The translations under genes were made by a program, and so were the position numbers. From Candidatus Competibacteraceae bacterium (GTDB lineage Bacteria; Pseudomonadota; Gammaproteobacteria; Competibacterales; Competibacteraceae), in contig JAGRHM010000515.1 of assembly GCA_020445005.1 (NCBI GenBank), forward strand, positions 1-6,652: DNA of 6,652 nt, written 5' to 3'. Position 1 is the first letter of the stretch, and every line of letters begins with the position of its first letter. The notes under the pieces are model-generated. The model searched no databases and was not told the DNA's origin. It saw nothing but the letters and a program-made list of their open reading frames with translations. Shown in pieces: positions 1 through 6,504 of this stretch.

Positions 1-717
1 CGATTCGCCGATGGCAAAGCCGATGAAGCACTTGCCAGCTAGCGCTGGCGAAACGAACAGCAGAATCGCCAACATGATCAACAGTTCGGTGGAAATCAGC
101 AGCATCCCGATGGAAATACCGGATTTCAATGGAATGGCGTAAACCGGATAAGCGTGACCCCGGAGCGCCGCAAAAGCGGTGCGGCTATTGGCCAGGGTGT
201 TGATGCGGATGCCGAACCAGGCCACGCCCATCGAGCCGGCGATGCCAATGAGCGAAAAGGCCAGGATTAATAACACTTCAAGCACGTTCATGTGCTGGAC
301 CCAGCCGAAATAGGCCACAATCACGACGGCGATAAACGCTTCCAGAAGCAACAGGAACTTGCCTTGTGTGATCATGTACGTCTTGCAGGTCTCGTAAATC
401 AGTTCACTGACCTCCGCCATCGAACGATGCACCGGCAGACGGCTGACCTGAAGGTAAATGACCGCACCGAAGAGCAGCCCGCCGAGACAGATGAGCAAAC
501 TCCAGGAAAGCAGGGTTGCGCCTGAAACGCCACCCAGAAACTGTGCAAGCGATGCGTCACCCAGATTGGGTAATACCAGATTGGCCTCGCTGACATGCGG
601 CGTTGCTGCAAAGGCCGGGAACGCGCTCATTCCGAGCGCGACCAGCAGCATCAACAGCAATTGGCGTACTATCCCCCGATACTGCGCGCGCGCGAGGGCT
701 GAACTTGCGGATATCAT
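1..717 (-). CDS. hppA: Membrane-bound proton/sodium-translocating pyrophosphatase, N-terminal part (cut by left edge)
   Basis: Integral inner-membrane pump that couples hydrolysis of pyrophosphate to H+ or Na+ export. The 239 visible residues were read from the minus strand. They carry strong family landmarks: ETCKTY (109-114) followed by QGKFLLLLE (118-126), GVAWFGIRINTLANSRTAF (164-182) and CFIGFAIGES (230-239). Hydrophobic segments lie at about 18-38, 62-90, 121-138, 147-170 and 199-224. Residues 1-37 look like a Sec signal peptide (Arg-rich start, Leu-rich core, AFA before Ala38), as in some bacterial members of the family. The ATG at 717-715 has a GGAGGA ribosome binding site (complement of 721-726) a short 3 nt away. 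The catalytic DXXXD region and the K+-dependence position lie beyond the window, so the ion and the K+ class cannot be told. It is transcribed divergently from the cupin operon. The family call is firm. Confidence 0.95.
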   Translation of the reverse strand, partial: MISASSALARAQYRGIVRQLLLMLLVALGMSAFPAFAATPHVSEANLVLPNLGDASLAQFLGGVSGATLLSWSLLICLGGLLFGAVIYLQVSRLPVHRSMAEVSELIYETCKTYMITQGKFLLLLEAFIAVVIVAYFGWVQHMNVLEVLLILAFSLIGIAGSMGVAWFGIRINTLANSRTAFAALRGHAYPVYAIPLKSGISIGMLLISTELLIMLAILLFVSPALAGKCFIGFAIGES

Positions 718-992
718 GTTTCCTCCAAGATAACTTGATTAGCCAACGCCCGGAATGGACGACGCGAAATCGTTAGCAACTGTCGTGCCTTAAAAATTAT
801 TTTTATAACCAATTGTAAAATAGCTATTTTATGATAAGACAAGGTAGTCTGTTGTGGCAGACGCCACTGTACAACAACGGTAATTGTGAATAATCAAACA
901 AGTTCAAGAGGTGGGTGTCCGAGGCACTTAATCCGAACTTTTGTGGCCAAAAAAGCGGTATAGCCTGAAGTAACCAATCAAGGGGAGTGAAC
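718..992. other. Divergent intergenic control region
   Basis: 275 bases between two divergent genes. The part at about 790-840 is strongly AT-rich against GC-rich surroundings, as expected for promoters. It holds a perfect palindrome (816-831) and a TATGAT hexamer at 830-835 that resembles a -10 box on the plus strand, but no good -35 sits at the right distance. A small GTGGC/GCCAC stem with loop AGAC lies at 854-867. No open frame with a ribosome binding site is seen. Exact promoters could not be assigned. Confidence 0.6.
816..831. promoter_or_regulatory. Perfect 16-bp palindrome, possible operator
   Basis: TAAAATAGCTATTTTA equals its own reverse complement over all 16 bases. It sits in the AT-rich core between the divergent pyrophosphatase and cupin genes and overlaps the first base pairs of a -10-like TATGAT (830-835). 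Position and symmetry suit a binding site for a dimeric regulator acting on one or both promoters. Palindromes of A/T-rich sequence also arise by chance, and no second copy is present in the window. Confidence 0.35.
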
Positions 993-1268
993 ATGAAAAA
1001 AATTTATATCGAACATCAGCCTGACGCCAAACAACTGAATGAGATGAAAGTTCAGGAGTGGCCTGCCTGGACGAAAGAAGTTTCTGAATTTCCTTGGGAA
1101 TACGACGCGGAGGAAACTTGCTACGTCTTGGAGGGCCAGGTTACTGTAACGCCGGAAGGCGGCGAACCGGTCGAAATCGGTCCAGGCGACCTGGCGACTT
1201 TTCCCAAGGGCATGCGCTGCACCTGGAAAGTCTCCGCACCGGTCCGCAAGCACTATACATTTTCGTGA
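993..1268 (+). CDS. Small single-domain cupin, DUF861 (cupin_3) type
   Basis: A 91-residue protein forming one cupin beta-barrel. The family core is clear: PWEYDAEETCYVLEG (34-48), a second strand pair with EIGPGDLATFPKG (61-73), then CTWKV and a C-terminal RKHYTF. The classical cupin metal ligands (two His and Glu in motif 1, one His in motif 2) are not present in the usual positions, which is normal for this subfamily, so metal binding and catalysis are uncertain. Relatives include the cupin half of ureidoglycine aminohydrolase and EutQ-like proteins, but this short stand-alone form has no settled function. The ATG at 993 is chosen because AGGGGAG (981-987) lies at ideal distance; a GTG at 987 would overlap that site. 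It is the first gene of the operon, and its TGA overlaps a possible GTG start of the next gene. Confidence 0.9.
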   Translation: MKKIYIEHQPDAKQLNEMKVQEWPAWTKEVSEFPWEYDAEETCYVLEGQVTVTPEGGEPVEIGPGDLATFPKGMRCTWKVSAPVRKHYTFS

Positions 1269-1279
1269 CGGAACCAGAG

Positions 1280-2215
1280 ATGCTGCCTGATTCCCTGATA
1301 GCGTCCGACGAACCGGTTCTGCAGGCCACTGGCCTCGTCAAACAGTTCGCCGGTCGTCGCGTGGTCGACGAAGTCGGTTTGCGCTGTCAAGCTGGTCAGG
1401 TGCTGGGCCTGCTGGGCGCTAACGGAGCGGGCAAGACCACGACTCTGCGTATGTGTTACGGATTCCTCCAGCCTGACGCCGGGACGATTCGCATCGCCGG
1501 CATCGACCGGCGGATTGACCCCGAAGCAGCCGCCCGGCGGGTGGGCGTCTGCACCCAAGACGACACGTTCGACGCCGATTTCACGGTGCGCGACAACCTG
1601 TTGCAGATGAGCCGCTACTACCGCCCACGACCAGCGGAAATCAAGGCGCGCATAGCGGCTTTGCTGGAGCGTTTTGGGCTGGATCGCTATGCGCACGCTA
1701 AACCCGACACCCTCTCCGGCGGCTACCGGCGACGACTCATGATCGCCCGCGCCCTAATTCATGAACCGCAATTACTGTTCCTGGACGAACCCACGACCGG
1801 ACTGGACCCGCAGGCGCGGCTGGAGGTCTGGGAACTGATTGACGCGCTCCGCCGTGACGGACTGGGCATTGTCCTGACCACCCACTATATGGACGAAGCT
1901 GAACGCTTGTCGGATGAGCTGCTGGTTTTGCGCGAAGGTCGTGTGGTGGCCTCCGGGCAATCCCGCGCCGTGCTGGGCGACCTGGTGGGGGAACACATGC
2001 TAGTGCTGGACGCGCATGATCCGGCGGCGCCCGCGGTCCGCGCCTGGGTGCGGCAGGCCGGTTTGCCGGAGCCGGCCCGGGTACTTTCCGACTTGCATAT
2101 TGCCCTGGATGGACCGGGTTTGGCCCAGTTCAGCAGCCAGTTTGGCGATCTGCGCTTTGAAGTCCGTCCTCCGACCCTGGACGACCTGTTCCTGAAGCTG
2201 GCCGAGAAATCATGA
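1280..2215 (+). CDS. ABC-2 type transporter ATP-binding protein (NodI/CcmA-like)
   Basis: Cytoplasmic ATPase subunit that drives the membrane permease encoded next. It is 311 residues long with all nucleotide-binding motifs intact: Walker A GANGAGKT (46-53), Q-loop Gln93, signature LSGGY (145-149), Walker B LLFLDE (165-170) and switch His202 in TTHYMDEAE. The C-terminal 70 residues form the small extra domain typical of drug/polysaccharide exporters, ending in the PTLDDLFLKL motif. The nearest named relatives are NodI, DrrA and CcmA, but none of their substrates can be assumed. The start is uncertain: ATG 1280 has only a weak ACGGA upstream, while an in-frame GTG at 1265 would add five residues and overlap the cupin stop by 4 bp (GTGA), like the overlaps downstream. 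The stop overlaps the permease start by 4 bp, which indicates coupled translation. Confidence 0.95.
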   Translation: MLPDSLIASDEPVLQATGLVKQFAGRRVVDEVGLRCQAGQVLGLLGANGAGKTTTLRMCYGFLQPDAGTIRIAGIDRRIDPEAAARRVGVCTQDDTFDADFTVRDNLLQMSRYYRPRPAEIKARIAALLERFGLDRYAHAKPDTLSGGYRRRLMIARALIHEPQLLFLDEPTTGLDPQARLEVWELIDALRRDGLGIVLTTHYMDEAERLSDELLVLREGRVVASGQSRAVLGDLVGEHMLVLDAHDPAAPAVRAWVRQAGLPEPARVLSDLHIALDGPGLAQFSSQFGDLRFEVRPPTLDDLFLKLAEKS

Positions 2216-3027
2216 TCCTACACTATCGCGCTGCCTTTCAGTGGCAAAGTCACGCCGTTCTCGGTCGGCACCTGACCGTGTATCGGCGCAACTGGCACAC
2301 TGCCGCCCTGCCGCCCTTGTTGGAACCGGTTATCCTGTTGCTGGCGTTCGGCGTGGGACTGGGCGGCTTTATCCCGGAATTCGCCTGGCGCGGGCAACCG
2401 GTTTCCTATCTTGCTTATCTGGCCCCCGGCATGTTGGCCTATACTGCGTTTATGACAGCCTTCTTTCAGGCGCTGTTTGCAGCCTACATCCGTATGCATT
2501 ACCAGAAGACCTGGGAAGGGCAACTCATTACCCAGGTGCGGTTGGAACATGTCGTCTGGGGTGAAATGCTGTGGGCGGCAACGCTGGGGACAACCTATGC
2601 CCTGATCGTGACCTTGGTGCTGGCGGGATTTTCCCTGAGCGGTTGGTTGGATTTGCACTGGTTCAGCGCGCTGCTGGTTCTGCCGTTATTGTTTCTCGCC
2701 GCCCTGGCCTTCGCGACGCTGGGCCTGTTGTTCACGGCGATTGTGCCCAGCATCGATCACATGAACATCCCGTTTTTCCTGGTGATCATGCCTTTGGGCT
2801 TCGCCAGCAGCACCTACTTTCCAATGGAAGGCGATTCCCTGTGGGCCGCCGTGTGGCTGACCCTGAATCCCTTACATCATCTGGCGGAGGGGATTCGTCA
2901 TCTGATGCTGGTGGGTGAAATGAATTATCATCTAGCCGCCGCGTTTGGCCTGTTTTTGTTGATGATTCTGATTCTGGCGCCGGTCGATGAACTGCTGTTG
3001 CGGCGGCGAGTGTTGGGCGAAGGCTGA
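2212..3027 (+). CDS. ABC-2 type transporter permease (NodJ-like)
   Basis: Inner-membrane half of the ABC transporter, 271 residues. About six hydrophobic spans can be placed near 33-54, 65-92, 117-142, 150-177, 185-203 and 238-258. The cytoplasmic N-terminus carries the YRRNW segment. Family landmarks include LLEPVILLLAFGVGLG (36-51), YLAPGML (69-75), YQKTWEGQL (97-105), STYFPMEG (200-207) and LNPLHHLAEGIR (218-229), which match the COG0842/NodJ group. The ATG overlaps the stop of the ATPase gene as ATGA, so the two subunits are probably made in balanced amounts. Pairs of this kind usually export lipids, drugs or polysaccharides, and the substrate here is unknown. Confidence 0.93.
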   Translation: MILHYRAAFQWQSHAVLGRHLTVYRRNWHTAALPPLLEPVILLLAFGVGLGGFIPEFAWRGQPVSYLAYLAPGMLAYTAFMTAFFQALFAAYIRMHYQKTWEGQLITQVRLEHVVWGEMLWAATLGTTYALIVTLVLAGFSLSGWLDLHWFSALLVLPLLFLAALAFATLGLLFTAIVPSIDHMNIPFFLVIMPLGFASSTYFPMEGDSLWAAVWLTLNPLHHLAEGIRHLMLVGEMNYHLAAAFGLFLLMILILAPVDELLLRRRVLGEG

Positions 3028-3052
3028 ATGCTTGCAGTATGAGGATAAAGAC

Positions 3053-4150
3053 ATGACCGACCAGAAGGCTTTTGTGAACAATGTGCTTGAGGCCACCATC
3101 CGCATTAGCGTCATCCTCCTGCTGGCGGTTTGGTGCTTTGACATTGCCCGACCCTTTATCATTCCAATCATCTGGGGGATCATCATCGCTGTCGCCATAT
3201 ACCCCGGTTATCTTAGGGTGCGAGGCATGATGGCCGGGCGCGGCAGTGCGGCGGCAGTGCTGATGACGGTGCTGGGGCTGGCGCTGCTCATCACACCGAC
3301 GATTATGTTAAGCACGACCCTGGTGGACAGTATCCAGGGCCTGGCAAAGGGCTTACAGCAGGGAACCATCGTCGTGCCGCCGCCTGGCGAGAATGTCAAA
3401 GGCTGGCCGCTGATCGGCGAGCAACTGCATACCTTCTGGAGCGAAGCTGCGGAAGACTTGTCGTCCGCCGCGGCGAAAATTGCCCCACAACTCAAGACGA
3501 CCGGCGCGTGGCTGCTGTCGATGGCAGCGGGAGTTACTTTTGGCATCCTGCAATTCGTGATCGCCATTATCATCGCCGGTTTCCTGCTCGCGAGCGCCGA
3601 GGGAGGCGCGAAAGCGACACAAGCGATCGCCGCTCGTCTGGCCGGCGACAAAGGCGCCGAGTTCGCCCGGCTGGCGGAAGCCACCGTGCGCAGCGTGACC
3701 CGGGGGATTCTCGGCGTCGCTTTGATTCAAGCCCTGCTCGCCGGTCTCGGTTTCATGGTTATGGGCGTTCCCGGTGCCGGTCTCTGGGCGCTGCTTTGTT
3801 TGTTACTGAGCGTGGTTCAGATTGGCGTCATCTTCGTGAACTTGCCCATCGTCCTCTACGTTTTTTCCACGGCGGACCCGATCCCGGCGGTTCTGTTTCT
3901 GATCTGGAGCATCTTTGTCACGCTGATAGACAATATTCTGAAACCCATCGTGCTGGGCCAGGGCGTCGACGTTCCTATGGCGGTGATCTTCGTCGGGGCG
4001 ATTGGCGGTTTCCTCAGCTCGGGAATTATTGGGCTGTTCGTCGGCGCGGTCGTCCTGGTGCTGGGTTACAAGCTATTTCTGGCCTGGTTGTACCCAACGC
4101 CCGAAGTCCAGGCGGTTGTTTTGGAAAGAATGGAGGGGACGCGCTCATGA
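3053..4150 (+). CDS. AI-2E family transporter (PerM/YdiK/TqsA-like membrane protein)
   Basis: Polytopic inner-membrane protein of 365 residues. The family architecture is visible: two spans at 16-50, a third at 67-91, a soluble loop (about 92-150), a span at 155-180, an amphipathic linker (184-212), then the conserved half with GVPGAGLWALL (238-248), spans at 245-292, DNILKPIVLGQG (293-304) and a final GG...GLFVGAVVLVLGY stretch (318-339). The Pro often seen in the last motif (GPxxL) is Ala here. Members have been linked to autoinducer-2 efflux (TqsA) or to Na+(Li+)/H+ antiport, but most are uncharacterised, so no substrate is assigned. The ATG at 3053 is preferred because GAGG (3041-3044) lies 8 nt upstream; an upstream in-frame ATG at 2987 would run into the permease gene. 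A 25-nt gap separates it from the permease, and its stop overlaps the next gene by 4 bp. Confidence 0.93.
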   Translation: MTDQKAFVNNVLEATIRISVILLLAVWCFDIARPFIIPIIWGIIIAVAIYPGYLRVRGMMAGRGSAAAVLMTVLGLALLITPTIMLSTTLVDSIQGLAKGLQQGTIVVPPPGENVKGWPLIGEQLHTFWSEAAEDLSSAAAKIAPQLKTTGAWLLSMAAGVTFGILQFVIAIIIAGFLLASAEGGAKATQAIAARLAGDKGAEFARLAEATVRSVTRGILGVALIQALLAGLGFMVMGVPGAGLWALLCLLLSVVQIGVIFVNLPIVLYVFSTADPIPAVLFLIWSIFVTLIDNILKPIVLGQGVDVPMAVIFVGAIGGFLSSGIIGLFVGAVVLVLGYKLFLAWLYPTPEVQAVVLERMEGTRS

Positions 4151-4923
4151 TTGGCGCTATCGCTGGCGATATCATCGGTTCGGTGTATGAATTCACCCCG
4201 ATCAAAACTCCGGACTTTCCCCTTTTTCATCCCGGCGGACGGTTTACCGACGATAGCGTTCTGACGATTGCGATTGCCGAGGCCATTCTCTCCGGCCGCT
4301 CCTATCTCGAAACGGTTCGGGAGTTTGGACGCCGCTATCCCCGCGCCGGCTATGGCGGATCGTTCATGGCGTGGCTGATGGCTGAAGACCTTCGACCGTA
4401 CCAGAGTTGGGGAAACGGTTCGGCGATGCGGGTCAGCCCGGTCGGCTGGGCGTTTACCTCCGAGGAAGAGGTGTTGCGGCAGGCGTGCTTGAGCGCTGAA
4501 ATCACCCACAATCATCCTGAAGGCGTCAAAGGCGCGCAGGCCACGGCGCTGGCTGTTTATTTAGCCCGCATGGGCGCGGCCAAGGAGACGATACGCGCCC
4601 GCATACAAATGCAGTTCGGCTATGACCTGGATCGGACGGTTGAGGATATCTGGCCTACTTATCACTTTGATGTGTCTTGTCAGGGCACCGTTCCGGAGGC
4701 TCTGGTGGCGTTTCTGGACGCCAATTCCTATGAAGAAGCGGTGCGCTATGCGATTTCGCTCGGCGGCGACAGCGATACCCTCGCCTGTATTACCGGCAGC
4801 ATCGCTGAAGCCTTTTATGGCGGCGTTCCCGAGGCGATCCGCGCGGAAGTCCAGGCGCGCTTAACTCCCGACCTGTGGCAAGTCACCGAGGCGTTTTGCC
4901 GGAAATATTGCGCCTTTGGGTAG
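4147..4923 (+). CDS. ADP-ribosylglycohydrolase family protein (DraG/ARH-like)
   Basis: Cytoplasmic hydrolase, 258 residues, predicted to remove ADP-ribose from modified protein side chains or small molecules using a dinuclear Mg2+ or Mn2+ centre. Metal-site motifs are in order: GAIAGDIIGS (3-12), FTDDS (33-37, with Asp35 and Asp36 as ligands; the common form is TDDT), GNGSAMR (89-95), THNHPEG (120-126) and GGDSDT (206-211, with Asp208 and Asp210 as ligands). All key acidic residues are present, so it should be active. At about 260 residues it belongs to the compact bacterial subgroup. The start is set by AGGGG (4134-4138), 8 nt before an ATG that overlaps the AI-2E stop as ATGA. No ADP-ribosyltransferase or macrodomain partner is in the window, so the target is unknown. 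It is the last gene of the operon and faces the ATPase gene 14 nt away. Confidence 0.95.
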   Translation: MIGAIAGDIIGSVYEFTPIKTPDFPLFHPGGRFTDDSVLTIAIAEAILSGRSYLETVREFGRRYPRAGYGGSFMAWLMAEDLRPYQSWGNGSAMRVSPVGWAFTSEEEVLRQACLSAEITHNHPEGVKGAQATALAVYLARMGAAKETIRARIQMQFGYDLDRTVEDIWPTYHFDVSCQGTVPEALVAFLDANSYEEAVRYAISLGGDSDTLACITGSIAEAFYGGVPEAIRAEVQARLTPDLWQVTEAFCRKYCAFG

Positions 4924-4937
4924 GGCCAGATAGCAGT

Positions 4938-6122
4938 TCATTGCGCATTCACCCGCGAGTCACCGTGCAGGACGTCCAACAGACGCCATCCCACCACCCG
5001 GCAGGCTTCGCGCGCATAGCTTTCCTCGCCGCCGAACACAATAACCGGGGGCAGCGCGGCGTCGCCGGCCAGAGTTAGCCAGTTCCGGGCCGCTTGCAGC
5101 CAGTCCGCCGCCAGGGTATAGCCCGATTTGATTTCGATCGCTTGCAAACCTCCTGGCGTTTCATACAGCACATCGACTTCATGGCCAACGTGATCGCGCC
5201 AGAAATACAGATCAGCCGGCTGGCCGGCGTGGAAGCGCTGCTTGACCAGTTCGCTGACCACCCAGGTTTCAAACAGCGCGCCGCGCAGGGCATGGGTTTC
5301 GATGCTCATCGCCTCGCGAATGCCCAGCAACCAGGCCATCAGACCGACATCCAGGAAATACAGTTTCGGGGTTTTCACCAGCCGCTTGCCAAAGTTGCGG
5401 TAGTAGGGCGGCAAACGCATGACCAGATAGCTGGCTTCCAGAACCGACAGCCAATCGCGCGCGGTGACCGCGGAAATCCCGCAATCGGCACCCAGGGCCG
5501 TCAGGTTAAGCAGTTGGCCGGAGCGCGCCGCGCACATCCGCACAAACCGCTGGAACTGGGTCATATCGCGGATGGCGATCAGTTGCCGCACGTCGCGCTC
5601 CAGGTAGGTGGCGACATAATTGGGAAACCAGTCCGCTGGCGACAGCTCGCGATCGTACAGTGCCGGATAACCGCCCTGCCAGAGCATGGCTTCCAGGGAG
5701 CTTGGTTGCCGGCCAACCCCGGCCAGTTCGCCGATGGAGAAAGGGAGGAGTTCAACACGCCCGACCCGACCCGCGAGCGATTGGGTGACGCCGGACATCA
5801 GATCGAACTGGGCCGAGCCGGTCAGAATGAAATCGCCCATCCGGCGACGATCATCGACCAGTCCCTGCAACCAGGACAGCAGCGCCGGGCAGCGCTGCGC
5901 CTCGTCGAGAATGGCGCCTTCTTCGAAGCGTTGTAAAAACCGGCGCGGATCCTGCTCGGCGAACTCGCGTTCTTCCGGATTTTCCAGCGAAACATAAGGC
6001 TTGTCAGTGAACGTCGCTTTGGCCAGGGTCGTTTTGCCGGACTGACGCGGGCCGGTTAAGACAATGATGGGAAAGCCTTTGGCCAACCGATGCAAAACGC
6101 TCGTCGCCGTGCGGGGAATCAT
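4938..6122 (-). CDS. AAA_14 ATPase with C-terminal DUF4143 (PD-(D/E)XK-like) domain
   Basis: A 394-residue two-domain protein. The N-terminal AAA_14 ATPase has Walker A GPRQSGKT (24-31), Walker B AILDEAQ (70-76) and a sensor segment LTGSAQ (100-105). Around 190-245 lies a winged-helix-like linker. The C-terminal DUF4143 domain carries FETWVVSEL (284-292), HEVDVLYE (314-321) and AIEIKSG (328-334). Glu285, Asp317, Glu330 and Lys332 fit a PD-(D/E)XK nuclease-type site with all acidic residues kept. Cellular function is unknown for this widespread family, although links to DNA or mobile elements are often suspected. The MIPR start matches the usual family N-terminus, but no ribosome binding site precedes it, so the message may be leaderless or poorly translated. 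It is convergent with the glycohydrolase gene and has no neighbour of its own strand in the window. Confidence 0.92.
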   Translation of the reverse strand: MIPRTATSVLHRLAKGFPIIVLTGPRQSGKTTLAKATFTDKPYVSLENPEEREFAEQDPRRFLQRFEEGAILDEAQRCPALLSWLQGLVDDRRRMGDFILTGSAQFDLMSGVTQSLAGRVGRVELLPFSIGELAGVGRQPSSLEAMLWQGGYPALYDRELSPADWFPNYVATYLERDVRQLIAIRDMTQFQRFVRMCAARSGQLLNLTALGADCGISAVTARDWLSVLEASYLVMRLPPYYRNFGKRLVKTPKLYFLDVGLMAWLLGIREAMSIETHALRGALFETWVVSELVKQRFHAGQPADLYFWRDHVGHEVDVLYETPGGLQAIEIKSGYTLAADWLQAARNWLTLAGDAALPPVIVFGGEESYAREACRVVGWRLLDVLHGDSRVNAQ

Positions 6123-6125
6123 TTT

Positions 6126-6158
6126 TTACAAATCCAAAGTAGAACTATTGATTTGTAA
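6126..6158. promoter_or_regulatory. Perfect 9+9-bp inverted repeat upstream of the AAA ATPase
   Basis: TTACAAATC (6126-6134) and GATTTGTAA (6150-6158) are exact reverse complements separated by 15 bases. The repeat starts 4 bases before the ATPase start codon. On the minus strand a weak promoter can be drawn through it: TTAAAA, 17 bases, then TACTTT, ending about ten bases before the ATG. A regulator bound here would block that promoter, or the repeat could fold as a hairpin in the leader. The promoter hexamers match consensus poorly. Confidence 0.4.
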
Positions 6159-6181
6159 TTTTAAGGGTGGCGTCGGACACT

Positions 6182-6215
6182 GCGCAAGGAAAATCCGCCT
6201 TCGCTGGCGTTGCGC
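6182..6215. repeat. Bulged GC-rich hairpin
   Basis: GCGCAA (6182-6187) pairs with TTGCGC (6210-6215), and inside it CGCC (6196-6199) pairs with GGCG (6206-6209) around loop TTCGCT. An 8-base bulge (6188-6195) lies on the left side only. No T-run follows on the plus strand, and the minus-strand exit runs into mixed sequence, so it does not look like an intrinsic terminator. It could be a leader structure or a remnant of a palindromic repeat. Confidence 0.4.
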
Positions 6216-6456
6216 GCTATTCAGCATAGGGAAAGCGTTTGTTTCATCATTTTTCCTCGTGTAAATTTTTCTGTGATCGGAACCGTTGGGTGGGTTTGAC
6301 GCACATGCCATGCGCTACTAACCTTTGCCATCCCAGGAAAACTTACAGGACCAAAACTTTTATGGCGGCCCACTAGAGGGACGAGGAGCATGGCGGGATT
6401 TCCAGGGTTGCAAGGCTTGCATTGGATGATTTACCGCTATTAAATATTAAAAAATA

Positions 6457-6489
6457 CTTATTTAAATCAAAGTGATTTTGGTAAATAAG
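6457..6489. repeat. AT-rich imperfect inverted repeat
   Basis: CTTATTT (6457-6463) pairs with AAATAAG (6483-6489), and AAATCA (6464-6469) pairs with TGATTT (6473-6478), leaving a 4-base bulge TGGT (6479-6482). AAGTGAT at 6470-6476 is also the reverse complement of ATCACTT at 6503-6509, so the patch has overlapping symmetries. It lies just before a -10-like TATGAT (6499-6504) and the GC-rich structured block. It might be an operator, or the border of an inserted element. Confidence 0.4.
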
Positions 6490-6498
6490 CGGAAACTG

Positions 6499-6504
6499 TA
6501 TGAT
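6499..6504 (+). promoter_or_regulatory. Candidate -10 box ahead of the structured block
   Basis: TATGAT matches the sigma-70 -10 consensus at five of six bases. A transcript from it would start near 6511, exactly where the first GC-rich hairpin begins. The -35 side is poor: TTGGTA (6478-6483) is only 15 bases away. This is a weak prediction, offered because the position would fit a structured RNA. Confidence 0.2.

Noticed and set aside
292..733. Plus-strand frames over the left edge
   Set aside because: They are antisense to the pyrophosphatase, whose conserved motifs are unmistakable on the minus strand.
854..867. GTGGC/GCCAC stem as a terminator or riboswitch
   Set aside because: The stem is only 5 bp, has no T-run and belongs to no larger fold that I can recognise.
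3508..4146. Upstream in-frame extension of the glycohydrolase frame through the AI-2E gene, open for about 640 bases
   Set aside because: The translated extension is Arg/Ser/Gly-rich with no family resemblance, while the AI-2E frame over the same bases is a clear membrane protein. The real start at 4147 has a good ribosome binding site and an ATGA overlap.
4924..4937. Bidirectional terminator between the convergent genes
   Set aside because: The 14-base gap has no hairpin and no T-run. Termination must occur elsewhere or be Rho-dependent.
5094..5936. 280-codon plus-strand frame opposite the AAA ATPase
   Set aside because: It lies entirely antisense to a well-supported gene, its protein is a Gln/Arg-rich mirror of the ATPase coding bias, and no ribosome binding site or family match is seen.
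6390..6440. 16-codon frame starting at ATG 6390 after GAGGAG
   Set aside because: The ribosome binding site is too close to the ATG (one base), the peptide is very short, and nothing supports its translation.
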